A stretch of 64,000 nucleotides of DNA from Sanghuangporus weigelae (lineage: Eukaryota; Basidiomycota; Agaricomycetes; Hymenochaetales; Hymenochaetaceae): assembly GCA_033182465.1 (NCBI GenBank), contig CP137320.1, forward strand, positions 1-64,000, read 5' to 3'. A program made the translations under genes and the position numbers. Of this stretch, positions 36,652 to 49,141 are shown piece after piece; the first letter of the stretch is position 1; every line of letters starts with the position of its first letter. Under the pieces are notes generated by a model. The model was not told where the DNA came from. It did not search any database and saw only the letters and a program-made list of their open reading frames with translations.

Positions 36652-37365
36652 TTAAACAGACAGAGCACCAAAGACTATGCCAGCTATGACAGAGACGAGC
36701 CCAAGGATGCCGTTCATTGTAATTGCCGGTTCAGAGCCGGCAGTAGCAAGGTTAGTGGTGCTGCCACTCGCAATAGCAGCGCTAGCAGATCCAGAGGACG
36801 TTGCAGAATGGAGGACGGATGCCACGCTCGAGGTTCTGGTGCTGGCTCCGGTAGATGCTAGGTGTCGTGATGTCCCGGTTTCTGTCGTAGTAGCAAAGGC
36901 TCCGCCTACAGAGTGGACAAGGTCAGATATGCAGTGGAGAATTGTGGGTGGCAAGGTACCTGCAGTACATTCTTGAGTTCCCAAAGCCTGTGCCTGTGAT
37001 ACTACCGAAGCAGAGCATTGGCTCTGGAGACATGCCATCGTATCGGATTGGAAAGTTTCCGAAGAGCAGATACAGCCCATATCCGTGCTGTAAGGAGAAA
37101 ATGAGTGGGCAATTATGAAAGAAATGCCACCGAAAACCAACAGATCACATCCTGCATTAGATGCGGCTTGCTGAGCACACTGCAAGAGGCACGGATCTGT
37201 ATTTGTTGTTCCTGTCGGGCCTGCAGACGTTGAAGTCCTAGTCGACGACGTCGCAGCGTCCGTCTCGGTATCCGAGTCTGGGTCGCCCTGAGCATACACG
37301 ATTCCATCACGGAAAAGGGCAAAGGCGACCGCAAGGGAGAGCAAAAACTTGTTTGCTAGAAGCAT
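36652..37365 (-). CDS. CFEM-domain protein, secreted and probably GPI-anchored
   Basis: CFEM domains carry eight cysteines and occur in fungal wall or membrane proteins; some bind haem. Start ATG at 37365. Signal peptide residues 1-25 (LLANKFLLSLAVAFALF.. to AYAQ-type cleavage in IVYAQG), then a Ser/Thr-rich linker. The CFEM core is DPCLLQCAQQAASNAGCD / TDMGCICSSETFQSDTMACL / QSQCSASVVSQAQ / GTQECT. It is interrupted by a 54-nt intron (37141-37088) that is a multiple of three with no stop. A long Ser/Thr/Ala region with probable O-glycosylation follows, and a C-terminal hydrophobic tail (GILGLVSVIAGIVFGALSV) typical of GPI attachment. Spliced length is 219 residues. Aspartate before the CxC motif (DMGCIC) is the residue that binds haem iron in Candida CFEM proteins, so haem binding is possible. 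Confidence 0.9.
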   Translation of the reverse strand: MLLANKFLLSLAVAFALFRDGIVYAQGDPDSDTETDAATSSTRTSTSAGPTGTTNTDPCLLQCAQQAASNAGCDLLVFGGISFIIAHSFSPYSTDMGCICSSETFQSDTMACLQSQCSASVVSQAQALGTQECTAGTLPPTILHCISDLVHSVGGAFATTTETGTSRHLASTGASTRTSSVASVLHSATSSGSASAAIASGSTTNLATAGSEPAITMNGILGLVSVIAGIVFGALSV

Positions 37366-38061
37366 CTTGACTGAGAGAAGCGAAGATGTGGATGCAGGTC
37401 AAGATGAATTGGAGCCTCTGAGAAATATGATGAGGGCCGAGGTGGGAAGCTGGGTTTAAGTACATGTACGTGTGGAAATGACGTATCGCTGTCGATCTTC
37501 ATGCTTGCGGTCTCGGTCGATGTTCTTGTTCAACTCAAGTATCAAGTGCCGAGCTAGAACAATGTTAAAATTCAGAAAGGAGAGCGATCGGAGAGACGTC
37601 TGAGGATATATAAATGCTAGAATATGCAATCGTCCTTGTGAGCTTATGATGGCTAGTACAGTACAGTATACTAGTGGAGTGGCACAAGATGGTGGGAACG
37701 TCGATCAATCGGAAATCGAACTTTCACCGTTTACGTAACTGAGAAATTCTCCGTGATGCGACGCGCCTTACCCCTTTTGGTCATCCACCCTCCCACAACA
37801 TCTCAACGGAAATACACACAACTCAACACCTCAAACGAAAACTCTGACTCCGTACATTTGTAGGGGGGATCCATACCTACATTTTGTTGGTTTTATTTCC
37901 TAAAAATATGGTCATTTGAGCTTCCTATTTAGGAAAGAATCCTGACTTTATAAAGTCACTCAGAATGTCTTTTCCGCACGTTTTGGCACAACTTGAAAAT
38001 TTTTGACTTACATTTTTTCCGCTTACATATGCAAAATTATTATGTAAAACTGGCATTTGTC

Positions 38062-38108
38062 ATACACTTGTCATGTATTTGTCATGTATTTGTCATGTAT
38101 TTGTCATA
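38062..38108. repeat. Short tandem repeat, unit TTGTCATGTAT
   Basis: About four copies of an 11-nt unit TTGTCATGTAT, the outer ones slightly altered (TTGTCATACAC at the start, TTGTCATACCC at the end). Non-coding, in the AT-rich part of the divergent intergenic region. Confidence 0.8.
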
Positions 38109-38919
38109 CCCAAATCGAGTAGTTTTACTTGAAGGTCCAGCAAAGCATAGAGAAGCCTCCCAGAGGCTTCAAACCAGCTCTAGGAAGCTAATTTACATTT
38201 GTAGAGCTTAAAATATGTGAGTTTCAAGGGAAATAAAACAAAAGTTCTGGGTTGGGTCAACCAGACTTTTTGCCGCAGGGTCCTTCCAAATCGGGTTAAA
38301 TCAGGGTTCATCAGGGTCATCAGTCACATGTGACAGGTTGGTCGAGTTTATACTTTCCCCCTACCTTACCTTCCTGCCATCACGGTCGGCCTCCACTAAC
38401 ATCGAGACCGCAGTGACCACTCAGCACAGAAGCATAAACACAATATCTTTCTGCGTTACCTGACGCATTTGTCGGATTATCATCTGCTTCTGCTCCTCAC
38501 ATATAATTCCCATCTACACCTTATTGAGTTTGCGGGACGGACATTTGTATTTCAAGTAGTTCATTGCCGCGGTCCGTCACCGTGCAACCAAATGTTTGAA
38601 GGCCTCTGCATTTCTGGAATCTCTTCGGAAATAGTTCTCATATGCGACGAATAGCAGCACCTTTTCGCCGCGTCGCATAAATCATCTCGTGAGCTCGTTC
38701 ATCTAGAAACTTTGCTTCCATGAATCACTCAGATAAAAACAAGGCTACTAACTACATCAAATTCTGTTATTCAATATTCGATTGAACTACGACAAGTAGC
38801 AAAACATAAACGAGCGGGCCGCTAAATAGAACTAATGACCTGCTGAGACCGACCGGAATAATATAGCAACGTGATCGTCTTTCATTCTCGGAAAATATGG
38901 TAGAATGTCCGCCTATCCG

Positions 38920-38927
38920 TATATAAA
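38920..38927 (+). promoter_or_regulatory. TATA box of the rhamnogalacturonase gene
   Basis: TATATAAA, 58 bp upstream of the start codon at 38985. Position and sequence fit a core promoter with a short 5' UTR. Inferred only from sequence. Confidence 0.55.
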
Positions 38928-38984
38928 CTCAGACTCCTTCGCGACTATCGCAGGCTACCACAGACGACTTATTCCGTCAGCAGT

Positions 38985-40695
38985 ATGGCCTTCGGTCTGC
39001 TTCGAGTTCTCGCTTTACTGTTGGCATCTTCAACTGCTTTTGCTCAGCTGTCGGGTCAAGTTGGTCCAACGACTTCTACCTCTGAACAGCAGGCTACTAT
39101 CTGTAATGTCTTAGACTATGGCGGAGAAATAGGCTCTTCCGTGAGTTGTGCCTGGTCTAGTAAGTTTTGGAAAGTTCTGACTCCAGGATATTGGGCCAGC
39201 CATCGGCAGCGCATTCACGGACTGTGTGCTCAAGAACTCTGGGTCAACTCTGTATGTTCCCGAAGGCGACTATCAAATGCAGACCTGGCAGACGCTGTCA
39301 GGTGGGACCAAGTGGGCTTTCCAGATGGACGGAGTCATCACTCGAGCCAGTGTGTCCTTCCCATAAAAAACGTCACGCTTATAACGGAATGCAGCTTGGA
39401 AGGTTCTACAGGTGGTAATATGGTCGTCATCGAGGATGCCGATGACTTCGAATTCTTCTCCAGTAACAGTGCCGGTGCAATACAGAGCTTGGGATACGAG
39501 GCTCGTAATGCAGGGTAACTACATACGTCTGGTCAGTACTGACGAGTTGCTGCTGATAATCATGCCTCGTGTTTGAAGACCACGTCTGATTCGCATTGTC
39601 ACCTCAACTAACTTTTCTGTGCATGATCTCATACTGGTCGACTGTAAGCAACTGCCTTCTCGCATATTTTCTCGCGATGATCTCAACTTTGATGTAGCCC
39701 CTGAGTTTCACCTCGTTATCAAAGAAGGCTCAAATAGTGAAGTCTGCAATATGGCCATTCGTGGTGCTGACCTTGGAGGCAGTGACGGAGTAGACGTTTG
39801 GGGTAGATTCTAACTTTGCATGCTACGAAATCCTCCTTGTCTAACGTATAAATATACGTCAGGCACCAACCATTGGATTCACGATGTAGAAGTTACAAAT
39901 CGGGATGAATGCGTGACTGTGAAGTCTCCTTCTACCAACATACTTGTGGAACGTATCTGGTGCAATCAGTCAGGTGGTTCCGCAATCGATTCGTTCGGCG
40001 CCGATACCGCAATCGAGAACATCCTTTACAGAAACGTGTACACAAATGGAGGGAACCAGATTTTCATGATCAAATCATGGGGCGGGTCGGGATACCTCAG
40101 GAATGTCTACCTCCAGAATTTCTTGTCCCACGATACTGCATATGGACTTGATGTCGACCAGTACTGGTCTGGCCAGACTCAAGCAGAGGGTGACGGCGTG
40201 CAGCTTAGCAATATCACCTTCGATGTGAGTCTTTTCTCTAGGGTCTCGCAAATATAGATTAACGTTAGCTGGCGACAGACCTGGGATGGGGCGGTCGTAG
40301 ATGGTGTCCAGCGGCCGCCCATTCAGCTCCTCTGCTCTAACTCCGTGCCGTGTTACGACATGACTCTCACGAATGTCGCTCTCTGGTCGAACACTGACGA
40401 GGCCGTTAACAAATGCCAAAGCGCATTTGGCACTGGCTCCTGCCTAAAATCCGGCACCGTCGACAATTATAATGTTATTACTACGACTGTCTCCAGGCCC
40501 GTAGAGTTTACTTCACCCCCTACACTTGATGGAGACCTATCTGAAGGCTTTGCCACGGACTCTTCAATACCTATACCGTGAGTCTCCTCTTCATTCGGTC
40601 AGTTTCTGGACTAAACTTTCTCCGCTCTCAGCACGATCCCTTCTACGTACTACCCTGGTTTACCTCAGACTTCCCCTCTGGCGAAAAATCTGTAG
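38985..40695 (+). CDS. Rhamnogalacturonan hydrolase (GH28), secreted
   Basis: GH28 rhamnogalacturonases cut the alternating GalA-Rha backbone of pectin hairy regions outside the cell. Start ATG at 38985. Signal peptide to about residue 20 ([20 protein letters not shown]). Mature N-terminus [20 protein letters not shown] closely resembles fungal rhamnogalacturonase A. Landmarks across about seven introns: [73 protein letters not shown] (GH28 acidic motif), [18 protein letters not shown] (second acidic motif), [50 protein letters not shown]. It ends [17 protein letters not shown]. Spliced length is about 440 residues, the family norm, and every junction I checked stays in frame. It is likely functional. 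Expression on pectin would be expected but is not shown by the sequence. Confidence 0.93.
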
Positions 40696-43685
40696 TTCTT
40701 CCCATACATTTATATTTAACAAGACTTTATGGTTAGTCTCAATAGGATCTGAATACTGTCGAAGTCAATTTGTTTAAACGCCGGCGGATATCCGCGGCGA
40801 TTGTCTCATAATGTCTTCCACCAAAAAATGAGAAATGTCAGGTGTTGACCGAAATTCTACTGATTGGAACTCCGAATCGGTGAGAACTAATCTAGCGGGG
40901 AACCTTCTGTGGCGCATCAATCTTCCACGTCTCCACTCGCGCCCCCGAGTCCATGGTAAACACGACTGGCGTGTGTATATGCGAATGCACGCGTGACGAA
41001 GAGGAAGCATATAGCCCAACGCAACGCGTAAAAGCCTATGCCGTGCCTGGCGGCTCCGGACCGTTGCTTTGCGGCTCCACAACGTTGTCAACCGTACAGG
41101 AAACCAGTTGGTGTGATTTGCCTCATTCTTCCCTTGAATCTTCGGGTCAGGTACAAGCTACTTTAAAAAGAGCACATACACAACTGATGCACCGATAAGC
41201 TCAGAGAGGATTACCCAACCCGCCGGTGAACGATGAGAGAGAGACTAACTCTGAAACTACCGACTCAGAGCACCGCAGCCGTACCACTGATTTCTTTCAA
41301 TGGCTTACTCTCGGGTCCCGACAGTACTTTGTTGTAACTTTCGTCTCGAATGTCTCATGCAATGTTCTAAATAAGCTACAGAGGACTGGTCCTTGCTTGA
41401 GCTGAATCAACGACGACTTAACACTGTTGAACGCGACCCTGACGCCTGCAGATCGAAGGATTCCTTGTGTATATTTAATTAAAACTTATCGAACATATCA
41501 ATGTAGAAAATCATTAATAATGCCCGACATCGTAGTTTCATACCGATACACATTAGCCCGGACTCGTTACACTTTTCTCGTCTCCATTTCCAAAAAAGTC
41601 TTCAAAGCACGCACGAGAAGTATCTCGAGTCGCATCAAGGAGCGTGCTTCACTCGGGAAGTCGACGCCACCGGAAGTTCTGTATATCGTTCATTTCAATC
41701 GTATTCAGTCGAAGCGATAGAAAGAATTGTATTTTTAGCAGTGGGTATTCTCGACATTCAAGTTGACTTCTGTAACAGATTAGGTGAAGGTGAAAGATCT
41801 TTCATCCAGTATACCCGCTATCTCATTGGCCTCGTGACTGAATAGAATCTTTTTATGTGCTTTTCAGCATGCCACTATATTTCAATGGAAATAAGTAACA
41901 CGACTTGTTGCAAGAAGGTTCGGATGAATTTATCGCCTTCTCTAGTCGACTCGTCAGTCGTCACCGCATAAGCATTCCATGCACCCACGATGTTTCAGGC
42001 ACGAGGATTCGCAACATCTCTGTTCTGAGAATTTAGAGGCGCTAGAACCCGTTCTCCGTGTACAAGCCTAAATAAACTGTTCGTTTGATGTATTCAAATT
42101 TGTTCCAGACCGGCTACGTGCTCGAAGACTTATAGCGAATGAAAGGTGGCGAGTGTACAGAGAAATAAAAGGAAACCAACTCCACGAGAAGTAAGGTCCT
42201 GATCTAGCGATGTCGATAGTAGAGGCCGGAAAGTATCTGTGAAGGTTTGTCAAGCCACGATTGATACAAAGTTGTCTCCCACACCGCACAGTCACGGTGG
42301 AAGCAAGCTGACTCCGAATCATATGATACAACAAGCTTCAGGGAAAGGCCGAAAACATTTGCATTGACCGATCCCAGTATCTTGAAAGCTGAATACGTAG
42401 TCATACTCTAATTGGGAAGTGTACCCTGTTGTGTACAGCTCAATATAGGGCGCAAACCTCTTAAAAGTGATAGAACGTTATAATGCACAGAAGTCAAACA
42501 CTGAGACATGTGTCGAAACAATTCACCTACCAATCCTAGAAATTGACGTCCAAAAGTGCACTGTTTCCGTAGCGATTCAATCGGAAATCTAGCAGTTCTC
42601 ACAAATTCCCAGAATACGGTGCCAGATAACTTCAATCAATTAGAGATACTGATGCTCATCGTCCTGTAATCTTCTGATACGTCTTTTCCGCGGGGACAAA
42701 CACAGAACTAGCACTACCCTTTCATTTGTTTCCACTCCGGAAAAAAGTATAACAGTGAGTAAAGCAGTTTAGGCAACCGGGCCATAGGAGAAGGCCACCA
42801 AAATAACTGCTTCTGCGAATTGCATCGTCCTGTAGGCACCACCTGCAATGCCATAGTCATGACCTAAGTTCCATATCACTTTCTTCGAGAAGCAAGGCGG
42901 CAGAGATGTTTCCGATATGGGATCCTCAAAAAAGTCTGATTCACAGCCCTAGACTAACGTTTTGCGATTGGAAGAGCCATGGAACGGCACGACGGGCCCG
43001 CGAGATCTACCCACAGATCTTGCACGATGATCGTCGTCTTAAAAGTTTAGGAGGACAGTAGCGCGATGCTCGCATGATTTCGTATGCCTGAGACGGCAAA
43101 AGTGAAAACGATAATTTATATGATGAAGGTCGATACACAGCCAGTTCAGAGGTAAGAGGGCTAAAATGGGTACGTACTCTTCGTGAGGCTTTCCTGGAGA
43201 TGGACGCTTGGTACTGAAATACAATCTGTAGTTCATAGCAAAACAAGATGTCAGAAAACAGAGGAAGTGAAGATTCCCGACTCCTCCTGAGCCCCATTCG
43301 GGTACGAGAAACATATTCCAGTTTCAACAGGACTTGGTGGGTTGCATCAGACATATCGCGCTTCGGCACCGGCACACAGATTGATTGGTGAATAGAACGC
43401 GATGCCGAAGGTGCAGGGAGCCCTCTGTGCGAGAGTCTAACGACCGGAAGAGAGAAATGCATCCGAGAAGGGCTCTGAGGTCCCGTGGATGAAGCACAGA
43501 AGATGTGTCCTGTTGTAATATGAGAAAACTACTGTAGGAAAGTTCTTGTGCCTGTAACCTGGGAGCTCTGCAAAGGGGATAGAAGATAGAAGAATCCGGA
43601 GCGAAGTGGTTTTAGATTTGCAAGATTGTGTCGAGGGGATAAAAGCGACCTGTACGAATTAAGGTTATGGTGCTATGACGAGACG
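40696..43685. other. Long intergenic region, nothing recognised
   Basis: About 3 kb without a gene I can support. ORFs of 60-150 codons occur on both strands (for example minus 43007-43462, plus 41427-41720). None has a domain motif, clear codon bias or plausible splicing to a neighbour. A minus-strand stretch near 40900-41010 (SSSSRVHSHIHTPVVF) may be a coding relic. The right end should hold the promoter of the third Zn2Cys6 gene. Confidence 0.4.
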
Positions 43686-46600
43686 ATGGACTATGATTCT
43701 CGATCTGAGGGAATAAAAGCAGAGGGGGCACTGGAAGGAGCACAATTTGAAAGTATGTTCTGGCCGCCGACAGTTCAGCTACGAGAGCACAACGTCCATG
43801 ACGAGTACCGCGAAGTTGAGGGCGTCGGGATAAACGTTGTTGGACCATTAGCTACAGGTCGTAGGCGTGGGTACCCTTCACGTAAGCCACCATGTCCCAG
43901 CCGTCACGTGTACCACCGTCGGCCAGCTCCGTATGCCGTCCCTTGCGACTCTGACTCGTCGTCCTACTCGTTCATCTCTCCACTCCCTGCACCCAACAGC
44001 AGCAGAGGTGCGAAATACATCGCCAACCCATACGCATATCCGCAATATCCAGGTATTGTCAGGGACGACGTTGAAGAGGCCAAGCCGTGTATACGAAGAA
44101 TGACGGGACCCGATCGGACGTCCGCGACTCCCGCCCCGTCTGCTCAAGACGAGTCTAGCGAAACAAAACCTTCCGTTCCGCCCAAAGAGAGGCGCTTCAA
44201 ATTAAGCAGGTCAGGATCTTGAATACCTTATCTCAATTCTGTCTAGAATGTTTACTTACTTATCTTTTGCGGGGTCGATGCGGGGTCGCATTCAGGGCGT
44301 GTGATCGATGTCGGTGAGTATCTTCCGTCCTCGCGCGACGTAGATATTTGCTTAATTCCGCTTCCGGATAGACGACGAAGGATCAAGTGTGATGAGGGCC
44401 ACCCATGTCAGTCTTGTATCGCCGCCAATTCAGCGTGTACCTTCGAGGAACCTGGCAAACGGACGCACCCGAAATCAAAGTAGAACTCATATTCTTTGTG
44501 TCCAATCAGTATGTTAATGCGGTTTATAGGCGGGCAGCAACGCTCGAGGACCGAATGCATCACCTCGAATCGCTCATTCAGTCAATTCCGTTCAGCCTCT
44601 TCAATGCTCAGGCGCCAGGAGCAAATCCGGTGAACCCTCAGCTCTTGGGATCTGTGGATCCGAGTAGCGCTCATGCCAGCTTGGCTAGTGCGACTCATGC
44701 GTATCCGCTTGGAGTTCCCCCGCCATCTCTATCAATTTTTCCTCTCATAAATCCCTCTACTCATTTCCCAATATCAAACACCGCTATCCCGAACGCTCCG
44801 GCAGCGCCCCAAGAGCCAGGAGCTCCGGCCGATGGGATTCCAAAAGTGCCGAACTCTACCGCGAACAGCGCAATGCCTCCAGGCTATCTTTACCTTGATG
44901 ATGAAGGCTACACGCGTTGGCAGGGTGAATCATCTGGATTACCTTTGCTGGACTTCCTCGTCGAACGTAAACTTCCGTCTGTATCGAATACGCATTCTGA
45001 GTCAAGCGCAAGCCCGATCCGCGAAACTTGGTCGCGTAAGAGTGAGCATGTCACTACTGGCCAGTGGTTCCCTGACCGGCAGCCTCGCGAGAGTGGCGCT
45101 GCCAACCCAGAGACAATGTGGAGACTGATTACGAGCATGATCCCGCCTGAGCTCATGGATAATCTGGTCCAGTGCTTCCTGAGCACATCGTATTACCTAA
45201 TGCCTTTCCTACACGTCCCCACTTTCCTCTCAGACTATGGAAATCCCACAAAATGGGGCGAGCCAGGTTTTGCGAGCTTTATAGTTGCTCTATGCTGTCT
45301 CAGTTCCCGTCATATTGACGATCCACGTGTTCGCGCGGATCCCGCAGATGGATTCAGCGCGGGAGCGCATTGGTTTGAGCTCTTTGCAAAATTGCGTACT
45401 ATGCCAACAGCTGACCGTCCGACGCTTTATACTGTCCAAAGTGTATTTGTTGCTGCGGTATATGCGATTGGACTTGGTCGCCTTTCGCGAGGATTCGCTC
45501 TCCTTTCAGAAGCCTGTACGCTCTCGATCGATGCGGGATTACATCGTAGCAGCGAGGTCTATGACTGCTTTGATCCAATCGAGGAGCAAGTTCGGAGGCG
45601 AACATTCTGGTGTGTCTATCTCTGGGACAAACAAGCGGCCGCAGCGTTTGGAAGGCCCGCAGTCCTGAGGCTTAAGGACTGTGACGCAAGAGAACCTGCA
45701 GCAGTTGACGATGAATATATCACTGCCAATGTTGTCGGCCCGCAACCGGAAGGAACCGAGAGTCGTTTAGGCGCCTTTGTCGCGTGTCTCCGTATCGCCG
45801 TTATTCTCGAGGCCGTAGTGGATACTCCTCCTCCTCCCCAGCCGTCATCGTCTCCCTTCTTACAGCGCGCATCAACACTTCTTAGTAACCGCAGTTCTGC
45901 AGAACGAGATTTGGAGGCGGAAGAGCATCTATTGGATGACATTCTGCGTAATCTCCCCGCATTCTGGGCGCATACACCTGAAACAATGGGCAGCGCCGAT
46001 GTACTCCGCGTGACACAAGCCGAGCGGATACACTGTTTGGCTTTGTTTGTTAGAATGCTGATCACTCGCTCGCGATTCAGCTGGCGCGTTGGAGAGCGTG
46101 TGCGTACTGCTCACGAAAGGAGCGGGGGACATGCGGATACAAATGACGGCGAGCAAACGGAGTCAGAACGTGCAGCCATGATGAGCTGCCATCAATGCGC
46201 TGTTGAACTGGTTCATGCCCATACTCAGGTCGCAAAGAAAGGTTTGATGACGTATTGTAAGTATCCATCATTCGTGCTAGCGGTGAAATGACTTATTTTC
46301 TGATTCACTGTAGATGGCGTGCACGTCATCCATCAGCTTACACAGGCAGGACGGTCGCTTATCGCCGTTCTTCTCAACTGTACTACAGCGGATCTGCAAC
46401 CCCTTGTGACTGCCTCACTCGAAGCGCTACGCGCATGTGTTGTTCTCCTTAGAAGATTCAGCGGACGTTATGTCTGTGGCTTAAGAAGTGGCGAGCTCAT
46501 CGAGGAGTTCTGTCGATGTGCGTTCCTTTTCACTGACACGCTCACCCAGGCTTATTGCTATCTCTTAGTGACGCGTATTCCACTGGACGCACCGGAGCCA

Positions 46601-47236
46601 CAACCTTTGTTAACCTCCAAGCTGTCGCAGTCTCGTCCACCCTGGATTAGACCCGTACGCAAGAAGGCACGGGCTACCAGCCAAAGTCGTGGCGTCGCAT
46701 CGGGTGAATCAGACAACTCCAGGCACGGGAGTCCTGCGGATGATATGATGAGCCCTGCGGCATCTACGCTTAGTGCACCTAGCCCCCACGACGGTCTCAG
46801 TTCGGGGAACGGGGGATTCCAGCATCTTACGAGGGCATCTCCCGTTTCTGCAACAGGCCCTTATATTAATGGGGGTCAGAAATCGCGCGGTGATAGCTTG
46901 CTTACAGACTTGCGTGGCGGCGATACCGGTAGCTCATTGGGCCTGGGTCTTAACACTGCGCTCAGCCCGGAAGATTTGAACTCGATGGGGCTTGATACAC
47001 CGAATCTTGATAGTATGAACTCTTTGAACCCTATGAGCCCGATCGACAATGGTCTGGGCACCATGAGCGGAATGGGAAACATGGAAATGTCGAGCGCGGC
47101 TCTCATAACGCTCCTTAATGATGGCTCTTTCGATATGGCTACGTTATTCAGCAATGACTTTGGAGCGAACGCTCCAACACCAGTATCCTCTAACGGAGAC
47201 CCGGTAGCAATGACGGGTATCGTGGCATCTCCGTGA
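43686..47236 (+). CDS. Zn2Cys6 / fungal-specific transcription factor, large
   Basis: Start ATG at 43686 (MDYDSRSEGIKAEGALEG), the first in-frame methionine; upstream bases are open but lack an ATG. A disordered N-terminal region (YPSRKPPCPSRHVYHRRPAP) reaches KERRFKLSR, then an intron, then AFRACDRCR | RRRIKCDEGHPCQSC with a second intron inside the cluster. The cluster is C-x2-C-x6-C-x5-C-x2-C-x6-C. Linker coiled coil RAATLEDRMHHLESLIQ. The middle-homology region (about 45120-46260) includes LVQCFLSTSYYLMPFLHVPT, SQ-like FIVALCCLSSRHIDDP, LGRLSRGFALLSEACTLSID, AGLHRSSEVYDCFDPIEEQV, RRRTFWCVYLWDKQAAAAFG and RPAVLRLKDCD. After an intron near 46257 the protein continues with helices and a Gly/Asn/Met/Ser-rich tail (LNPMSPIDNGLGTMSGMGNM) that looks like an activation domain. 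About 1,100 residues. Target genes unknown. Confidence 0.9.
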
Positions 47237-47770
47237 TCGCATACAGGCCGAGGAATCGGCCTTGGGGATTTGCTTCGCACAAGGGACATTTTTCTCTACC
47301 CATCTATTTTTGATTCTCGCTTGGTATCTTCTGCTACCGTGTCTTCATCCTCTTCTTAGCTTTTCTTTTACTCACGCATTCGAATTCTGACCCTACGACT
47401 GAACAAAATGTAGAAAAGTAACTGAAATATGAAACTTGTTTATATCACATTTATTTCTGTTGTCTAGCTGTTGCTCGTGTATAGTAGTCTGTGTACTTCT
47501 AGGAATTCCTAGTACTGAGTTAATCGAAGTCCACTCGCATCTGTCAGTAATCTTTGAATGAACTTCTGTTTCCTTACAAACCTCTTGACGCCATGTTTTC
47601 TTAAATCTACTCATGTTCCAGCGTGACGATTTAGAGCACACGATAGCTCAAGATACTGCGTATCATATATTAGAATACAAATAGCACGATTTCTTTTCTG
47701 TTCTCAAGGACGAAACCATTGGGTGACTGAAGTCGAGACCAAGCGGTGGAATCACATAAGCAAACCAGCA
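47237..47770. other. Convergent intergenic space
   Basis: About 530 bp between the stop of the third Zn2Cys6 gene and the stop of NAP1. AT-rich; holds both 3' ends. No motif or repeat recognised. Confidence 0.5.
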
Positions 47771-49141
47771 TCACTGCTCCTCCTCATCATCCTCGTCTTC
47801 GTCCTCGTCTTCATCTTCGTCATCTTCGTCATCCCAGTCTTCTAGATCTTCTTCTTCCCATTCAAGAGCTTTACCCGTGAAGTAGTCGGCAGCACGCGGT
47901 ATGATCTGATGGAGAGGATAAGCGTAATTTCTAGGAACAAGAAGGGGAAACAAACGCACCCTATCCTTGAAATCGTCGCCCAGTTGAAAGTCAATCGCCA
48001 AAGCACCTTCGAGTGCGCTGAGTTCGTCGTCATCAATCTCTTCGTTTTCAATCGCTTCGTCTGATGGCGGTTGCGGTGGTGAGAAGAAGCTGAAGAAGGA
48101 TTCGACATCAACTGTTTTTTTGACCATACGCGTGCGATTCGTTTCTAAGCATGCGTGTCAGCTGGAACGAAGTAACTCATGCGCTTGAGAATGAAGAATG
48201 GACGCACTCTTTGAACGCTGCGTCTTCGTCTGAACTTCTTTCGTGAGGTCTTTATCTTCCTTCCAGCGAATTTCGGTCCCAATCGCACGTTCATACACAT
48301 AATCACCCGCCCAATCAATGTCTGACTTGTATATGTACGTCTTCTCGAGCAGCGCGTTCTCAAAGTATTCATTTGGAGAGAAGAAGAACGATAGCTTGAA
48401 TCCCATTCGGTTCTCCTGCTCCTCACTACCCGATGCTCCTCCTAGATAGGAGAGTTGTACATCCTTGAGATATTTCAGTGCGTCGAAATCTCGTACTGAG
48501 AGTAGCTCCTGGACTCCCGGATGACGGCGCAACACAGTCGGCCAAAAGTCGGGTATCGGTGCGGATTCCGGCTTGCCCTCGACCTTTGGGAGAGGCTCAT
48601 AGTCCTCGTCATCCTCCTTTGCTTGCTTTTCACCAGCCTCGATTTCTTCCGATGTGGGGGCTGCAGAGCCCGAAATGATGTTTGCGCGTCGCTCGTATAG
48701 GGGCTTTACGCGCTCAAAGTACTAACGAACATTCCCTCAATCAGCAGATAGATAGGAATTGGACGGAGAACGCACCTTCTTTTCCATTTCCCATAACTCG
48801 CGCTTCATTTCCTTCTGCAATTCCTCATATTTGCTTTGGACGGCATGCAGAGCGGCGAGCGACCGTTTCGCCTCCACCGGGAGGCCCTCGATGTACCCTG
48901 AGCTTTGTCCAATCAATGACTGCAGCCGTTTTTGTACAACATCTGTGAGAGCCGAGCGAGCAGCACTACTCTGCAACACAGATGCAATCTCTCTCGCTTC
49001 GGCTTTGGCCTCTTCCTCGTCCTCAAGGATGTCAGGCACTGCTGGTCTCGCCAGCCCCGATGATATTGGGGCATGCGTCATAGGCGTGTTTTGCGGGGTT
49101 GGCGCAGAAACATCTCCATAAATTTTCCTGGGTGTGTCCAT
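47771..49141 (-). CDS. NAP1: Nucleosome assembly protein NAP1
   Basis: NAP1 is an H2A-H2B chaperone used in nucleosome assembly and histone import. Start ATG at 49141. The order of elements is that of NAP1: an N-terminal acidic patch (DILEDEEEAKAEAREIASVL), the long dimerisation helix (AALHAVQSKYEELQKEMKRE), YFERVKPLYERRANII after an intron, then IPDFWPTVLRRHPGVQELLS, DFDALKYLKDVQLSYLGG, GFKLSFFFSPNEYFENALLE, KTYIYKSDIDWAGDYVYERA, KKTVDVESFFSFFSPPQPP, LSALEGALAIDFQLGDDFKD and IIPRAADYFTGKALEWEEE. It ends in a strongly acidic Asp/Glu tail. The last intron is 54 nt, in frame and stop-free (between FKDRV-side GATAG and ATCATACC). The gene looks whole and conserved. Confidence 0.95.

Larger units (their letters stand above)
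37366..38984. other. Intergenic, divergent promoters of CFEM and rhamnogalacturonase genes
   Basis: About 1.6 kb between two divergent secreted-protein genes. AT-rich centre (37860-38270) contains the short tandem repeat listed separately and no ORF with recognisable content. A repeat-like segment with GGGTT and TCATCAGGG(T) repetitions lies at about 38290-38325. A TATA-like box sits before the rhamnogalacturonase start. Confidence 0.5.

Noticed and set aside
40774-43462. ORFs of 75-150 codons as small genes
   Set aside because: No start context, domain or codon bias; expected by chance in 3 kb at this base composition.
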